Shown piece by piece: positions 1 to 62,039 of a stretch of 64,000 nt of DNA. The first letter of the stretch is position 1. Each line of letters starts with the position of its first letter. The notes below the pieces were generated by a model. The model made no database searches, was not told the DNA's origin, and saw only the letters and a list, made by a program, of their open reading frames with translations. Position numbers and translations under genes: made by a program. Source of the DNA: Anniella stebbinsi (Eukaryota > Chordata > Lepidosauria > Squamata > Anniellidae); contig JARDYH010000001.1 of NCBI GenBank assembly GCA_029215795.1, forward strand, positions 6,256,001 to 6,320,000. The letters are read 5' to 3'.

Positions 1-1392
1 TATAAGGCTCAAAAGAAGGGAGGTTTAGGACTTCCAAATATTAAGTATTATTACATAGCTAATCAGTTAAGATATGTTATAAGCTGTATTCTAGGGGAGG
101 AAGATTTGGAGTGGTTGGAGACGCAAACTGGGGAAATAGATTATAAATTGAAAAATATTTTCTTTAAAAAAATTCAAAAGAGAGAATTAAAGGGACTGGA
201 CAACCCTTTGTTAGTAAATATAGTGGAGATCTGGGAGAAATTTAGGGGGAAGTGGATACCAGGAGATTCACCACTTGCCCCAGTGGTAGTAGTGGAGAAT
301 TTCCCAAGAGTATTAAAAGTGGAGATTGAAGCGAGACTGAAAGATAAGGAAATAATTAAGTTAAGAAAGTGGATGGAAAATTTGAAGGATAATGAGCAAA
401 TTAAAGAGCTATTGATAGGTCAAAAATCAGCATGGTTTAAATGTATACAATTAGGGAAATGGACTCAGGAATGGAGATTGAAAAATAAAAAGTGTAGAAA
501 TAATACAAGATTTGAAGAATTAATAGAGTCAAAAGGTAGGAAAGAAGAAAAGGAAATTAAGAAAGGGTTGACTAGTGAGATATATAAATTATTGATAGAG
601 GAAGAATTTCAAAATTCACTTAAAGCAATAAAAAAGGTATGGGAAGAGGACGTAAATGGAGAAATTAAGGAATATAACTGGGAGAGGTTGTGGAACGCAA
701 GAATGTTAAAATTGTTATCGATCAGAATTAAGGAGAATTTTTATAAGGTATTGTGGAGATGGTATCTAACACTGGTTAGATTTCACCAGATAGACAAAAA
801 AATATCTAAAAAGTGTTGGAGGGGATGCCAGGAGGTTGGAACTTATTACCATATGTGGTGGAGCTGTGAATATGTACAAAAATTTTGGAAAAGGGTATTT
901 AAAGAAATAAGTGAAATAATCGGAAGTAAAGTGGAACTAAACCCGAAGCTCGCTCTACTAGCAATATGGGATAGAGGGGAAGAGGACAAAAATAAGAGAG
1001 AATTGATAAACAACCTCCTGACTCCTGTTAGACTAATGATTGCAAAAAATTGGAAAGGACAAGGAAGCTATACAATAGAAGAATGGTATAAAGAAATATG
1101 GGATATGGCTTTGAATGATATGCTAACCTGTAAAATGAAATTGAAAAGGGGAATGTCCAGTAAAAATGATTTTGGGGAAATATGGAGCCCCCTATTGGAA
1201 TATGTCTTAAGATCGGGGAAGGGACAAACACCTTCAAAAGAGTCGATAAATTTCTGGATAGAATAAAAGATTAAGAGAAGGTCTCATGGAGTGGGGGTGC
1301 ACGGGGGGGATTGTCGAGGGTTATGTATGTATTTTATGTTATTATTATGTTGAAAATAATAAAATTATTTCAAAAAAAAAAAAAAAAAAAAA
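1..1392 (+). mobile_element. L1 LINE, 3' part: ORF2 C-terminus, 3' UTR and poly(A)
   Basis: Reading frame 1 is open from the window edge to TAA at 1264-1266 (421 codons). It opens with KAQKKGGLGLPNIKYYY, the conserved L1 ORF2 segment after the reverse transcriptase. It ends with the C-terminal Cys/His region CWRGCQEVGTYYHMWWSC (about 814-873) and the TPVRLMIAKNWK and EEWYKEIWDMA blocks. A roughly 105-bp 3' UTR leads to a 21-bp poly(A) at 1372-1392. The 5' part lies outside the window. No stop or frameshift was seen, so the copy is probably young. Confidence 0.93.
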
Positions 1393-2573
1393 CACAGCCG
1401 TTGACAGGAACGGGAAAAGGTCCACGGCTCACAACGGCGAGCTGAGCAGTGGGCTCTGGGGAAATCTGGTGAGCCCAAATAGGGCTGATAACCCTGTGAT
1501 GGTCACCCCTAGTTTGAAGAGGCATTTTCCGTTTTCCCTCACAGAAGAGGTATGCATCATCTAAACACAAAGTACTGTTTTTGCTTCAAAACTGTATTCA
1601 CATTCAAATGTATGCAAATTTGACTTACTGGCTAAACTTACTCAGTGAATTCACTGGTTTCTTTAAATAGGTAATAGCAAGTATTATTCATTATTATTAA
1701 AATGTCATTTGGTAGCCCACTTTTTTGCCCTTAACCATCTTGGTAGTTTTCTCTGCCCAGAGAAAGCAGCCCCGTATGTCCTCCAAGCCTCCTCTGCTTG
1801 CATGCATCAATGAACATGGCACGCTAAAGAACTTCCTCATAAACCCCTTATTTCAGCAATCTTTTTTAAAAAAACTAAAGACATATACAACTCACGAACC
1901 TTGCTAGAGGCTCTTGCTGAACTGCAAATGTTAATCCTCCCCTAATCCACCCACCCCACTTCAGCCCCAGGCCAGCCCCACATAACCATCAGCTAATCTG
2001 AAACCCACAACTCCTGAAATCTCCAAAGCCATTTGCCCACGGTGTTAATCTGTAACCCCAACACAAACTACAGGTTTTGGAACATAATGAAACATTCAGA
2101 CTCCCTTCCAAAGTTCTCACTAGTCTGTAAAACCCACAGCTCCTCACTTTCAATAATACTAACCCATAACTTCACAATGCCCAATCCTTGCCTCCAACAC
2201 AGTGCTTAATTCCTAGAAAAGTTGATGCCAGGCCAGGACTTGTGTCTGTGTAGAAACATCACCTCTCCCTGATAGGAAAGCATCTCCCCATATCCCTGAT
2301 GTGTGGGAACTCTCAACCGCTCCCCTGTGGTATGAACTCCCACATGTTCTAAGGTTATACCCTAGCACTGAAAACATCTGCTGGCAGTGCTACAAATTAA
2401 ACCCTAATCCAGAATTTAGTTTTTGGAACCTTCTGGCCCACAACCACTCAAGTATTCAGTTTGATGATCTAAAAATATGGGGTTGAAAGCATTATATATA
2501 CTGCAAGATGAATATTTTAAAAATTCTTGAGCAAAGCATGTCTCTAGATTTTACAATATTGCTGGATTATTTT
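1393..2573. other. Intergenic, no feature recognised
   Basis: Sequence downstream of DOCK11 with no long open frame, RNA gene or repeat that I recognise on either strand. Confidence 0.5.
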
Positions 2574-2708
2574 CATAGAATAATAGAGTTGGAAGGGGCC
2601 TCTAAGGCCATTGAGTCCAACCCCCTGCTCAATGCAGGAACCCACCTTAAAGTATCCTTGACAGATGGCTGTCCAGCTGCCACTTGAATGCCTCTAGTGT
2701 GGGAGTTT
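2574..2708 (-). mobile_element. CR1 LINE 3' end
   Basis: Starts CATAGAATAATAGAGTTGG and continues with GAGTCCAACCCCCTGCTCAATGCAGG, the reverse complement of the CR1 3' UTR terminus. 5'-truncated. Confidence 0.85.
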
Positions 2709-4903
2709 GGCTTGTTGGTTGCCAAATTTTAAATCCCATAACTACTGAGACATGAAATCTAATATTTTCATTGAGCAAATGTTGGGAGGATATTAAATCT
2801 AACAGGACAATTTTTTTTAGCTACAAAGCCTCCCACTACAATCCTTTGTCCATAATCCACTCTGTGCCTCAATATTTGACCCCAACAGCAACCCTAACCT
2901 CTCCAAAATTGCTTACCATACGATTTTAAAATTTGGTTCATCCCCAGAAAGTGCATGATCCTGATTTTTAATTCCCCAGCTCTAATGGGCTGCTTCTGTA
3001 TTAACTTGCATAACTTATTATTTATTTATTTATATAGCACCATCAATGTAACCAGATATAACTGAAAACCCTTTCAGTCTTCTTGTGCATTTCTATAAAC
3101 AAAGCAGCACATGATAAAAGTTCCCTCTTTCTTTCCAGAGAGCCGTAAGATGCCATTGCATATCTTAATTGCAAAAATTCTGGGTTTTCATTTGCTCGAG
3201 CCCACCATAATTCATGGGCTCAGATAATACACCAACACACACACACACACAGAGTTCTATATCACAAAACAAGAGCTCAGAGAGACTTCACACATTATAG
3301 ATTAAGAGCAGGTATACACCGTAATGTCTGAAATGGCCATGTGCATACATGATGCAAGGTATCACGGTCACTGCAACTCCTCCGTGCTTATGTGTGTGAT
3401 AAAATACATGTATTTAGCTGCTTACATATGGGACAGTGTATGCATTCCCAGCACGATCCTCAGCAGGTTTACTCTAAGTTCAACCGAGTTCAACATGACT
3501 GACTCCAAGGAGGTGGGCATAGGATTGGGTGCTTTCATACCCAAGGTTTAAATTAGTTATTGTTTTCATACAGCTTTCCCCAACCACACCCCTCTCCATA
3601 ATTTCCAGAATCCTCCAGTCAAATGTGAGTATAAAGGCTATATTGGCCAAAGTGTATCACAGATGGTTCTTTCCTACATTAACGGTAACCAAATAGTCCG
3701 ATGAACAGTGTGGGAATGGCTGAAGGTTTATTTGAACCATATGTGTGAAAATGTTCTTGATCCTTGATGACATAGCCTTCAGAGTCTTGCAACCTCTTCA
3801 GCTGCTCAAAAAAACAATTTCCAGAGGGGTAGCTGTGTTAAGCCTTCTGCAGCAAAACCAACAAAGGGCAGGACTTCTTTGGTCTGGTCTGGTCTTCGTT
3901 CTGTAGAATTCTAATGTTAGTTTTGTTCACAATTGCTTTTCTGTCCTTTAATTTATTCTCACACTGATCTCCATTCTAACCCCATACTTTGGTTTAAAAG
4001 ATATTTCTTTCAATACTCCAGGGAGGTATCCAGTCTTCTTTTTTTGCTTTGAGATGTGCACTGAAATTTGCCTTGTCCCCCATATTTTACTACTGAAAGT
4101 ATTTATGTAAGCTCTTCAGTCCAGCTCTTTCCTTTGAAAACAGGCTTGCATTTAGAAATGGGCAAAGTATTTAATCCAATTTTGATGAATTTTTTTTTTA
4201 CCCTGGTAAGTTTTTAATTCATATATGAAACTATATACCTGTCAACAGAAGATAACACTTCACACATCTGATGAGGCAATTTCTAATCCATGAATTCATC
4301 TCAGGAAGCTCTTACACTTCTTTTAACCAGGCCAATACCTGACCGTCACACTACAAGAACTGAAGATATAAGCGCCAGTCTTTCCAAGAATTTCTACAGC
4401 AGTTGGCCAGAATGTGCTGACAGCAGTAGTATTATTGCAATAATACTTTTGCTTGCTTCCAGCGTATGTGACATGTGGCCGACTCCAACCTTCCTATTGG
4501 CACACTTATGCCGCTGCCTCCCATCTGCCATGAGATTGTTGCATGTGTTTGCATTCATTTCCATTGGAGTTTTGTAAATAGAAAAGCCAACATGCCATTT
4601 GCGGAGGGTAGTCTCACCCCCTTCTAAGTGCTTTGGATCATTTTTTATTTCAAAACCACCGAAAACCAGAAATCACTCAGTGCAATATACAACAGCCTGT
4701 TAGATCAGAGTGCCGGGATCAGACACATTACCCCTCCTCCCCAAAGCCTTCTTATCCTTCCGATTGCCACAAGGAATTTGCTTGGTGAAACATTCTAGCG
4801 AGGGAGGGCTACAGATGTGGAGCCAACACAAAAAGGCCCTGTTACTTTTCATAACCTTTCCCATCTCTGTATGACCCAGTACTCAAAGCAGGTGGTCATT
4901 ATG
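2709..4903. other. Intergenic, AT-rich, no gene seen
   Basis: Only a short (AC)n run near 3236-3252 and a (TTTA)n run near 3020-3035 stand out. Open frames here are short and have no recognisable domain. Confidence 0.5.
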
Positions 4904-5087
4904 AAACATAGGAAGCAGCCTGATATTGAGTCAGACCCTTGTCAATCTATCCCAGTTTTGCCAACACTGACTGGCAGCAACGATACCAGGCAAGATATCT
5001 TCCTAGTCCTACCTGGAGAATCCAAGGATTGAACCTGGGACATTCTGCATGTAGAGCAGGTGCTCTACCACTGAGCTGTGGCATTCC
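4904..5087 (-). mobile_element. tRNA-derived SINE (Ala/Cys-tRNA-like head)
   Basis: On the minus strand the head reads AGCTCAGTGGTAGAGCA (A box, about 5061-5077) and GGTTCAATCC (B box, 5026-5035). It is followed by a conserved tail ending in AGGAAGCAGCC-type sequence at 4904-4920 (plus). Related copies occur elsewhere in the window. Confidence 0.75.
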
Positions 5088-5854
5088 TATGCCTCAAAAG
5101 CATGATCTCTGGCTAAACAACATTCTCCATTTTGAATGCCCATTATTGCTTTTCTGTTACATCAGTGTGTGTGTGTGTGTTTAATCACTTTTCTAAGTTA
5201 ACATTATTTTATACGTTTGACTTATCATAACAAACTCTCTCAAGCAAGAAAATTAGAAAGGCATTACAAACATTAAAAAACGAGCATTGCATGATCATAC
5301 ATGTTAGTGACTCAACAGAGAAAACACCTGAGTAACCATTGGTATGTAAAGGCATACAGATCTTTTAGCATGTTTATTTCAAATTAAATCCAGTTGAAGC
5401 CAATGGCCTTACTTCCAGGTGTGTGATGAGGACTGTAGCCTTACTGGCATCCACAATTATTATTTTTAATTGATCCACTGGTGGACGGCAACCATTGTTT
5501 TTTCAGACATCTTTACCACAAACATGAAATGTTCTCTTTCTCTCTCACTGTCTCTCTGTGCCACACAGACACATATCACCTTTTTGTATCTTCTTGGTTC
5601 ACGATTAAAATCTCTTAAAGCCCTGCAAGGGGAAGGTGGTTGTGATCATATCTAGGAAGCCTAGTGATTTTGACATAAATGTGGGTTAGTGAGTAGTTTC
5701 CTTAGAGTATCAAATCTCTAGGTGGGGATTTTTTTTTTAAAGAACTCAGTCAAGTGTTCCCACAGCACTAATGACTGCAGGCAAAATTCCAGTTGTTTCT
5801 AAACCCACTGAAATTACCCAGCAGCTTTAATCATTTGCCTGTGTTTGACACAGT
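5088..5854. other. Intergenic, no gene seen
   Basis: Contains a (GT)n microsatellite at about 5165-5181 and a TC-rich run near 5533-5553. Nothing else recognised. Confidence 0.5.
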
Positions 5855-5962
5855 GAGCCTATCTACACTACTGCTTTAAAATGGTTTATAACAGTTTTAA
5901 ACCGGTATTAACCGGTTTTAAACTGTTATAAACCATTTCAAAGCAGTAGTGTAGATAGGCTC
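5855..5962. mobile_element. Near-perfect palindromic MITE, 108 bp
   Basis: Two 52-bp arms starting GAGCCTATCTACACTACTGC, with two mismatches by eye, around a 4-bp centre (ATTA). No clear target duplication. The arm motif AGCAGTAGTGTAGAT recurs in the element at 40740-40988. Confidence 0.8.
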
Positions 5963-6932
5963 GGTGTTTTGGGATCTGAGGCGTAAAAAGGAACTGATTC
6001 ATTTCTACCAGGAAGTGCAGTTCCTCTGCACCTTTATTTGAATAATCCACAACCGACCTGTATATAAAAGGCTCGAGGCTTTTGCATAAAACAGTTATGG
6101 GGATGGGCTGATAACCTGAACAAATAATATTTTGTTTGGGTCTCTGGACCTGGAAAAAACAAGCCTCTTTGCTCCCAGATATTCCTATTAAACATAAGGA
6201 AAGCCCTGGAGCTGGATAAATTCAGCATCCAGTTTGCTATTCTGGCCAGCCAGGTGTCTCTGGGAAGCCCACAAGCAGATGATGATGGAGTAGCCTTTAC
6301 CAGGGTTGGCCTTCCTGGTTGCAGTGCACACACCTGCCTCTGATACTGGAGGTACCGCACATCCATCATGATTAGTAGACATCGATAGCCCCATTCACTA
6401 TAAATTTGCCTAATGCCCTATAAGTTCATCCACAACCAACAGAATGTGTTCCGTGACATCACGAAAGCGAGGCTCCTCAGTGGTGGCCCCCCACAGGAGA
6501 CAAAAAATGAGATGAGTTTTAAACTCCTCCTGCAAGCATACCTGTTTACTCAAGCTTTTCCCAGCGTGTATTTGATGATCGTGATGCTGCTCCATCGGAT
6601 TGCTTTCTATTTTTTTTTTAAAAAAAATTGTTCCTGTTGCTTAATTATCTTTGCTTTAGTTGTGGTTGTTTTATTTAATTGAGCAAATAGCGATTTAAAA
6701 TCATTATTTAAACCACTTAGAGATTTTGTTATATCAAGCGAATAATGTCTAATAAAATAAACGAATCAATATCTAGTTGCCTGCCCTTCCCCCTCTGCTA
6801 TATGTGGGTGTGTGAACGCCTGCAACTACTCATGTGCAAAGGTAAAAAACAGGGAGTATAGTTCCATGGACATGCCAGTGTGCAAAGGCTGTTCCTCATC
6901 TGAACCGGGAAAAAAGCTGAAGTGATAGTTTG
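5963..6932. other. Intergenic with degenerate LINE-like fragments
   Basis: 6215-6400 is a weak copy of the GGATCAGACC LINE-derived family (CACCTGCCTCTGATACTGGAGG is the shared block). About 6480-6590 resembles the tail of an L2-like reverse transcriptase. No gene seen. Confidence 0.45.
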
Positions 6933-7122
6933 GTGGCAAAGGCTACATATCACCGTGGCAGAGCACCTGTTTTCTCGCAGGTTTCAGATTCAGTCCTGGC
7001 ATTTCTAGGTCTTGCTGGGAAAGGCTCCTGCTTGAAACCCTGCAGAGCCACAGCCAGTACGACACCCAATTTAGAAGGAATAATGCTTTGACTTGCTAAA
7101 AGACAGCTTCCTGTGTTCCTGT
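6933..7122 (+). mobile_element. Degenerate tRNA-derived SINE
   Basis: CACCGTGGCAGAGCACCTG and CAGATTCAGTCCTGGC resemble decayed A and B boxes. The tail GACAGCTTCCTGTGTTCCTG matches the tail of the SINE at 4904-5087 in opposite orientation. Confidence 0.55.
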
Positions 7123-7211
7123 GGTCACATTAGGTACACTTGCAAGCACAGTATGGCACACAGAAGTTCAGCAGTAGATTCCCCATGTGTCCCTAAAGGT
7201 GTATAGCCAAT

Positions 7212-7437
7212 GGCTCAATTCGGACAACACAATAAACAACTGGTGTGGGGGAAACAATCGTCAGTTGTTTTGACTATTGTGCCATCCGAATGCTGCCATA
7301 GTCAACTCGGCGCTGATCCTAATCCACACCACAGTTGATTATTTATTACCATGTTGTGTGGGGAGTAGCCCCTAGTTGAACAACTGTAAAGTTGATTATT
7401 ACCCCACCATTGACTATCGTGTCGTCCGAGTTGAGCC
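7212..7437. mobile_element. MITE family A copy 1, 226 bp, TSD AAT
   Basis: Terminal inverted repeats GGCTCAATTCGGACAACAC and GGCTCAACTCGGACGACAC. Flanked by AAT on both sides (7209-7211 and 7438-7440). By eye it differs from the copy at 34511-34736 at about 10 of 226 positions. Non-autonomous DNA transposon; superfamily not determined. Confidence 0.85.
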
Positions 7438-9227
7438 AATGACTGGCTCGGTCCAACCTCCAAGTGCCCAAATTCAACACAATTACTATTGCTGGAAAGC
7501 GGAGTAGTTCAGGCATCTTTGTTGTGAATGGTTTCCGTGTTCATATCCCCATCCTAATTATAGCAATGTTATCAACACAGGTCAGTTGATCACCCATGAT
7601 ACACATACTTTGAAAAGCAAAGGGATCTATGCTTTTGGATGCATCCCGAGTATATATAAGTCCCACCAGAACACCAGTCAAGCAGAGATAAATGTGTTCC
7701 TTGGAATTATCACACAAGGAAAGAAATGGGGCTGTTCTCCTTGAGTGGCATTCCTGGATACAGGGATCCGAAGGATGCAGAATTGGAGGCAGGGTGATTC
7801 TATGACCTCCATCACACCTAATTCCCCCCCCCCCCCCCCGATTTGCCTCCACGTTTTTTTACCAGCGCGTCAAGCTTATGATCCCTTTCACATGAATAGC
7901 TGCTCTTTCGCTCCTTTGCTCTTCATCCCTCCCCTTTCTCTCTCCAGTCAGGTCCTGTCAGATGAGCACTTCAACCAGATTGCCTTTCTGCCAGGCAAAA
8001 ATGGAATGACCCTTTAGTCTGGTTCTTTGGGGGTATCGAGGGAGTACAATCCTGTCTCTGCAGAGATTCAGGCATTGTATGATTTTAAAAAACGCTTTGG
8101 AGCCTGGGATGCAAGGTTTGGGTTTTATATTGAGGCTTGGAGCCAGCTGCTGGGAGAGATCGCTTTTCCCTGCCAGTACCTGATGCAATCCATTCAAGCC
8201 CCTAGTTCCTTTAAAACTACATGGAGGCTTAAAGGCACTTTAAATGTGCTTAGGGAAAATAATCCAGACTTTTAGCGTTCTAGGAAAGGCTGGGGAAGAG
8301 GCGGGGTGTCAGCAGGACAGGCACGGCGTCATGTGAGTACCGTGCTGCAAATCCGCACACTAGGCATGGCGAGCGCGCTAAATTGCTGGTGTGATGGAGC
8401 ACTGTGTTAATGATTTTAAAGCAAAGACTTGGAGGAATTGGTATTTTTTTTCAGGCCAAGGAAGTTTTCTAGTATTTCTGTATTTTAAACCATAGTGTGA
8501 TAGGCTGTAGATCAATGGGGGAAGCTTCACCCCCCTTTATTGCATCTGTGCACCAGGAGATAATTTGGGATGTGCTTCATGTGTGAGTGCTTTTGCATGA
8601 TCCCAAGAACAACAGCTACAGAAAGAACAAATGAGCAGCTCCTCCTGTTCTTGCATATCCAAAAGAAATATGTGCGTACCTGCATTGGGCAGGAGATCTC
8701 TAGGCTCTCTTTCCTTTCCTTATGGAGCACACACACACGGAGTCCTGCAACTGTGGGAGACGTTAACAGGTTTGAATCTCTCCTGGTGTCTGCTCCGTAG
8801 GGCCGTTAACCTCTCATGCCAAGAACCATGTTCATATCTCAAAAAGGCTTGGTGAGGAAAAGGCGGCTCTGGGGAGGATTTCACTGGGCAACGACCCATG
8901 ACAGTTGGGTGGTGGTGGATGTGATGGTTTTGGGTGAGATGGTAACTGTGGGAAGTGGGCAGGGTGGGCCCAGTGAGAAGGTGTGCATCAGTGACTCAAA
9001 GGGAGAAAGTAGGTAATCCCCCTCTTGCGCATGGGCAACAATACACAAGGACTCATTTTACAGAACAACTGAGAGAAGACTACTAGAGAAGAAGGCCCCT
9101 TGTTCTGACTCAGGATAAGGCAGCATCATATGCTACACTTGGATTCAACTCCCCTACCCAAGAAGGATGGAATAAAAATGTTCAAAATTAAATACATAAA
9201 TTAGGTTTAATAATGATAGAAAACATC
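7438..9227. other. Intergenic, no gene seen
   Basis: Contains a 16-C tract at 7824-7839. No conserved coding frame or repeat recognised. Open frames overlap on both strands without domain signal. Confidence 0.5.
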
Positions 9228-9300
9228 CCATAGCTCAGTGGCAGAGCACAACACTTTTCATGCAAAATGTCCAGGGTCAGCCCTACCACTAGGCAGAGTG
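9228..9300 (+). mobile_element. tRNA-derived SINE head fragment
   Basis: CATAGCTCAGTGGCAGAGCA (A box) followed by CATGCAAAATGTCCAGGGTC, matching the tRNA-like head of the other SINEs. The tail is missing. Confidence 0.6.
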
Positions 9301-9332
9301 GTAGATGGCAAATGTCCTACGTTCGGCACTGG

Positions 9333-9840
9333 TTAGGCCTCGATTACTGTATCCAGTTCTGGGCACCACACTTCAAGACAGATGCAGACAAGCTGGAGCA
9401 TGTTCAGAGGAGGGCAACAAGGATGATCAGGGGTCTGGCAACAAAGCCCTCTGAGGAGAGACTGAAAGAACTGGGCGTGTTTAGCCTGGAGAAGAGAAGA
9501 CTGAGGGGAGACATGATAGCACTCTTCAAAGACTTGAAAGGTTGTCACACAGAGGAGGGCCAGGATCTCTTCTCAGTCATCTCAGAATACAAGACCTGGA
9601 ATCATGGGCTCAAGTTACAGGAAGCCAGATTCCGGCTGGACATCAGGAAAACTTCCTGACTGTTAGAGCAGTACGGCAATGGAACCAATGACCTAGGGAG
9701 GTGGTGGGCTCTCCCACATTAGAGGCCTTCAAGAGGCAGCTGGACAGACATCTGTCAGGGATACTTTAAGGTGGATTCCTGCATTGAGTAGGGGTCTGGA
9801 CTCAATGGCGTTATAGGCCCCTTCCAGCTCTACTATTCTA
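9333..9840 (+). mobile_element. CR1 LINE 3' end with reverse-transcriptase C-terminus (broken)
   Basis: Frame 9267-9659 encodes [29 protein letters not shown] and [19 protein letters not shown], the C-terminal CR1 ORF2 signature. It ends early after DIRKTS, where the next conserved part continues in another frame, so a frameshift is present. The 3' UTR ends CTACTATTCTA near 9840. 5'-truncated. Confidence 0.9.
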
Positions 9841-10246
9841 GGATAAGTCCTAATATCTCCAGTTGAAGGTGTTCAAGGAGCAACAGGGCTGGGAAGCGAC
9901 CCTTCTCTGCCTGAGGGCACAGAGAGCTTCTGCCCACGTGAGTAGGTAGTACTGGGCCCAATGGGCCAATGTCTGGGTGGAGGAGGCGAAGGCAGGTTGA
10001 TATGTTCACAGTGCCCATACAATGCAATTCCTCCCCTCCACACCCACCTCCCATTTCATGTGATCAATAATGAGGAGCAAAGCATTGTTTTAAGCAAACA
10101 TGGGCAGCTTCCAGATGATGTTGGACTGCAGATCTTTGGCCACTGAACATGCCAACTGGGGCTGCTCGGAGTTGAGAGTCCAACACCATCCTAAGGGGCA
10201 ACACCTACTCTTGATGTCAAGAGAAGGAAGGTGAGCCACAAGTTAG
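9841..10246. other. Intergenic, no gene seen
   Basis: Includes a weak copy (about 10095-10200) of the widespread TTGGACTGCA palindromic repeat. Nothing else recognised. Confidence 0.45.
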
Positions 10247-10591
10247 GGTGCCTCTACAAGAGTGATTTAAAGCTCTTTCAAAGCGCATTACCAATTTTAC
10301 CTCCCCATGAACGGAGCACAAATCGGGGGTTGAGTCGTTTTTTCTGTCCGATTATGCGCATTATCGAATGCGCGTTAAATAGCGAGTTTTAATTTACCGC
10401 GGGAGTTAAAGCGCCTTATGACCATGTAAACAAGCGATTCTCCGCATTTCAACTACTTTAAAGTGCGTTTCATACTGCTGGTTATGCGCTTCACTGCCTC
10501 CCGTGTATAGGGGTTAGGCGTAAAAGCGATTGGGAGAAGATGCGCATAATCGGACAACCGGGCGTCAAACCGAATTCTTGTAGAGGGGACC
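10247..10591 (+). mobile_element. MITE family B copy 1, CpG-rich, 345 bp, TSD TTAG
   Basis: Ends GGTGCCTCTACAAG and (reverse complement) GGTCCCCTCTACAAG. Flanked by TTAG on both sides (10243-10246 and 10592-10595). The interior is rich in GCGC and TGCGCAT motifs, e.g. GATTATGCGCATTATCGAAT. Similar copies at 36192-36524 and 47547-47901. Confidence 0.8.
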
Positions 10592-10769
10592 TTAGCGATG
10601 ACATCAGCCTGGAACAGTCTCTCTCTTTCCTTGTTTTGCTGAAATTAATTAGCCTTTTTGGGAGTTTCTGGATATGTTTACCAGATGTAATATTTACAAA
10701 TCAGGCAACCACAGAAGTTCCATCTCTCTTTTACGAGCTGTTTTGGTTTTCCAAGGCACGACAGAATAA

Positions 10770-10935
10770 TCCAAGAACATAAGCAGAGCCCTGCTGGGTC
10801 AATGCAAAAACCCATCTCATCCGCATCCCGTTCCTCACAGTGGCCAACTAAGGGCTTATGGGAGGCCCAAAAGCACGACATGTGTGCAATAACCCTCACT
10901 TACTTTTCTTGTCCACCAACTGGTATTGAGAGTTG
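10770..10935 (-). mobile_element. GGATCAGACC-type LINE-derived repeat, degenerate
   Basis: Shares the blocks AGCCCTGCTGGGTCAATGC, CACAGTGGCCAAC and GGGAGGCCCAAAAGCA with the better copies at 12868, 30996 and 45289. Confidence 0.6.
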
Positions 10936-11130
10936 CCGGTGGGAGGGTGCAGATGCAGGCGGGTCCTGCGTGTGGGTCCCTGGTCGACAGCTGGTTGGCC
11001 ACTGTATGAACAGAATGCTGGACTAGACGGATCTTTGGTCTGATCCAGCATGGATCACCTTAGAGGCATGTTGCCTCTGATCCAGGGGGTAGCATGTAGC
11101 CACCAGGACTAGGAGCCCTTTCATATCTCA
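10936..11130 (+). mobile_element. GGATCAGACC-type LINE-derived repeat, opposite orientation
   Basis: Contains AGCTGGTTGGCCACTGTATG and GAATGCTGGACTAGACGGAT then TCTGATCCAGCATGG, the reverse complement of the same family. It sits head-on to the preceding copy. Confidence 0.7.
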
Positions 11131-11669
11131 GTGGTCATGTTGAACAGGGAATGCTCCATTAGGGAATCCCCATGTGCACAGGCAGGCATGCCTCAAAGAG
11201 GGGAAAAGAGGCACAACCTTCTCCCCTGCTCCCTGAAGCGGTAGAAACCGAAAAGCGTTCTCTTCTGATGACAGCGATAAAACTTGAAGTCTCTCCGAAG
11301 CTAATGTGAACTGAAGATTAGGAAACCAATTTTTCCCTCCGGTCTGGTGCCAGACAAACCAAAGAAAAGAGGAAATAACATGGCCAAAGTAGCTCAGAGA
11401 ATCCCAACAGGATCTCTTGCAGCCAGAGTTAAGCTCTCATGCACATGCTGCCTAGTTGTTTCTCTCTCTCCTACGGCCAGTAGTAATCAAACTGCAGAAG
11501 GAGTAAATGTAGGCAAATCTGAATATATATATATATATTCAGGAAACCTTTTGACTTCCTTGATGGAGGTGTTGCGAGATGTAGATATTATATCTATATT
11601 TGGTACAGAGGATGCAGCTTATACATTCTGGCATCTGCAGTTGATGTCCCATACACGCAGCAGCTTACT
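11131..11669. other. Intergenic just past DOCK11, no gene seen
   Basis: Holds a short (TA)n run at about 11524-11537. No recognisable exon of a neighbouring gene. Confidence 0.45.
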
Positions 11670-12034
11670 TAAAAAAACAGCCTTGCGTTTTATTATATTC
11701 CATTGTACATCTTTACACGGGACCATTTTCAAGTTCATTCTTCCGTACAACGGGGTCTGATAAATGCTTTTGGTGTCTTGTATATATTTAACATCACGCA
11801 AACAGAAAAAAACAAAAAGATACAAAAACACAGAACAAAATGTAAGGAGGCACTTTCCTGGTCGGTCTGTCAATTAAGCAAGTACCCTGTCTGGAAGCCT
11901 GTTGATTCCGCTTTGAAAAACAAAATACTGAGCTGATTCTGGCCACGCGTTTGGAGGTTAAAGTCTTTCAGGCAACGTTCCAAGTATTCCTGAGAAAGGT
12001 CTGTAAAATGTCAAGAGTTGCTCCTGGCTCTCTT
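11670..12034 (-). other. DOCK11: Probable DOCK11 3' UTR
   Basis: Sequence following the DOCK11 stop codon down to just past the AATAAA at 11689-11694. The exact cleavage site is an inference, and longer 3' UTR forms cannot be excluded. Confidence 0.6.
11689..11694 (-). promoter_or_regulatory. Candidate polyadenylation signal AATAAA for DOCK11
   Basis: Plus strand reads TTTATT, i.e. AATAAA on the gene strand, 341 nt after the stop codon. It is the first good hexamer downstream of the stop. Confidence 0.6.
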
Positions 12035-61950
<49,916 letters not shown>

Positions 61951-62039
61951 CTGAAAGAAACAGAGAAACTCCACTCACAGGTCGTTTTCATGGATAATAA
62001 TCAGCCCCACTGGGACGACAGTTACAATCCTCAGGGGAG

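Noticed and set aside
1393..11669. Exons of the gene that follows DOCK11 in mammals (IL13RA1)
   Set aside because: No frame with splice signals and receptor-like sequence was found; that gene, if syntenic, lies outside the window.
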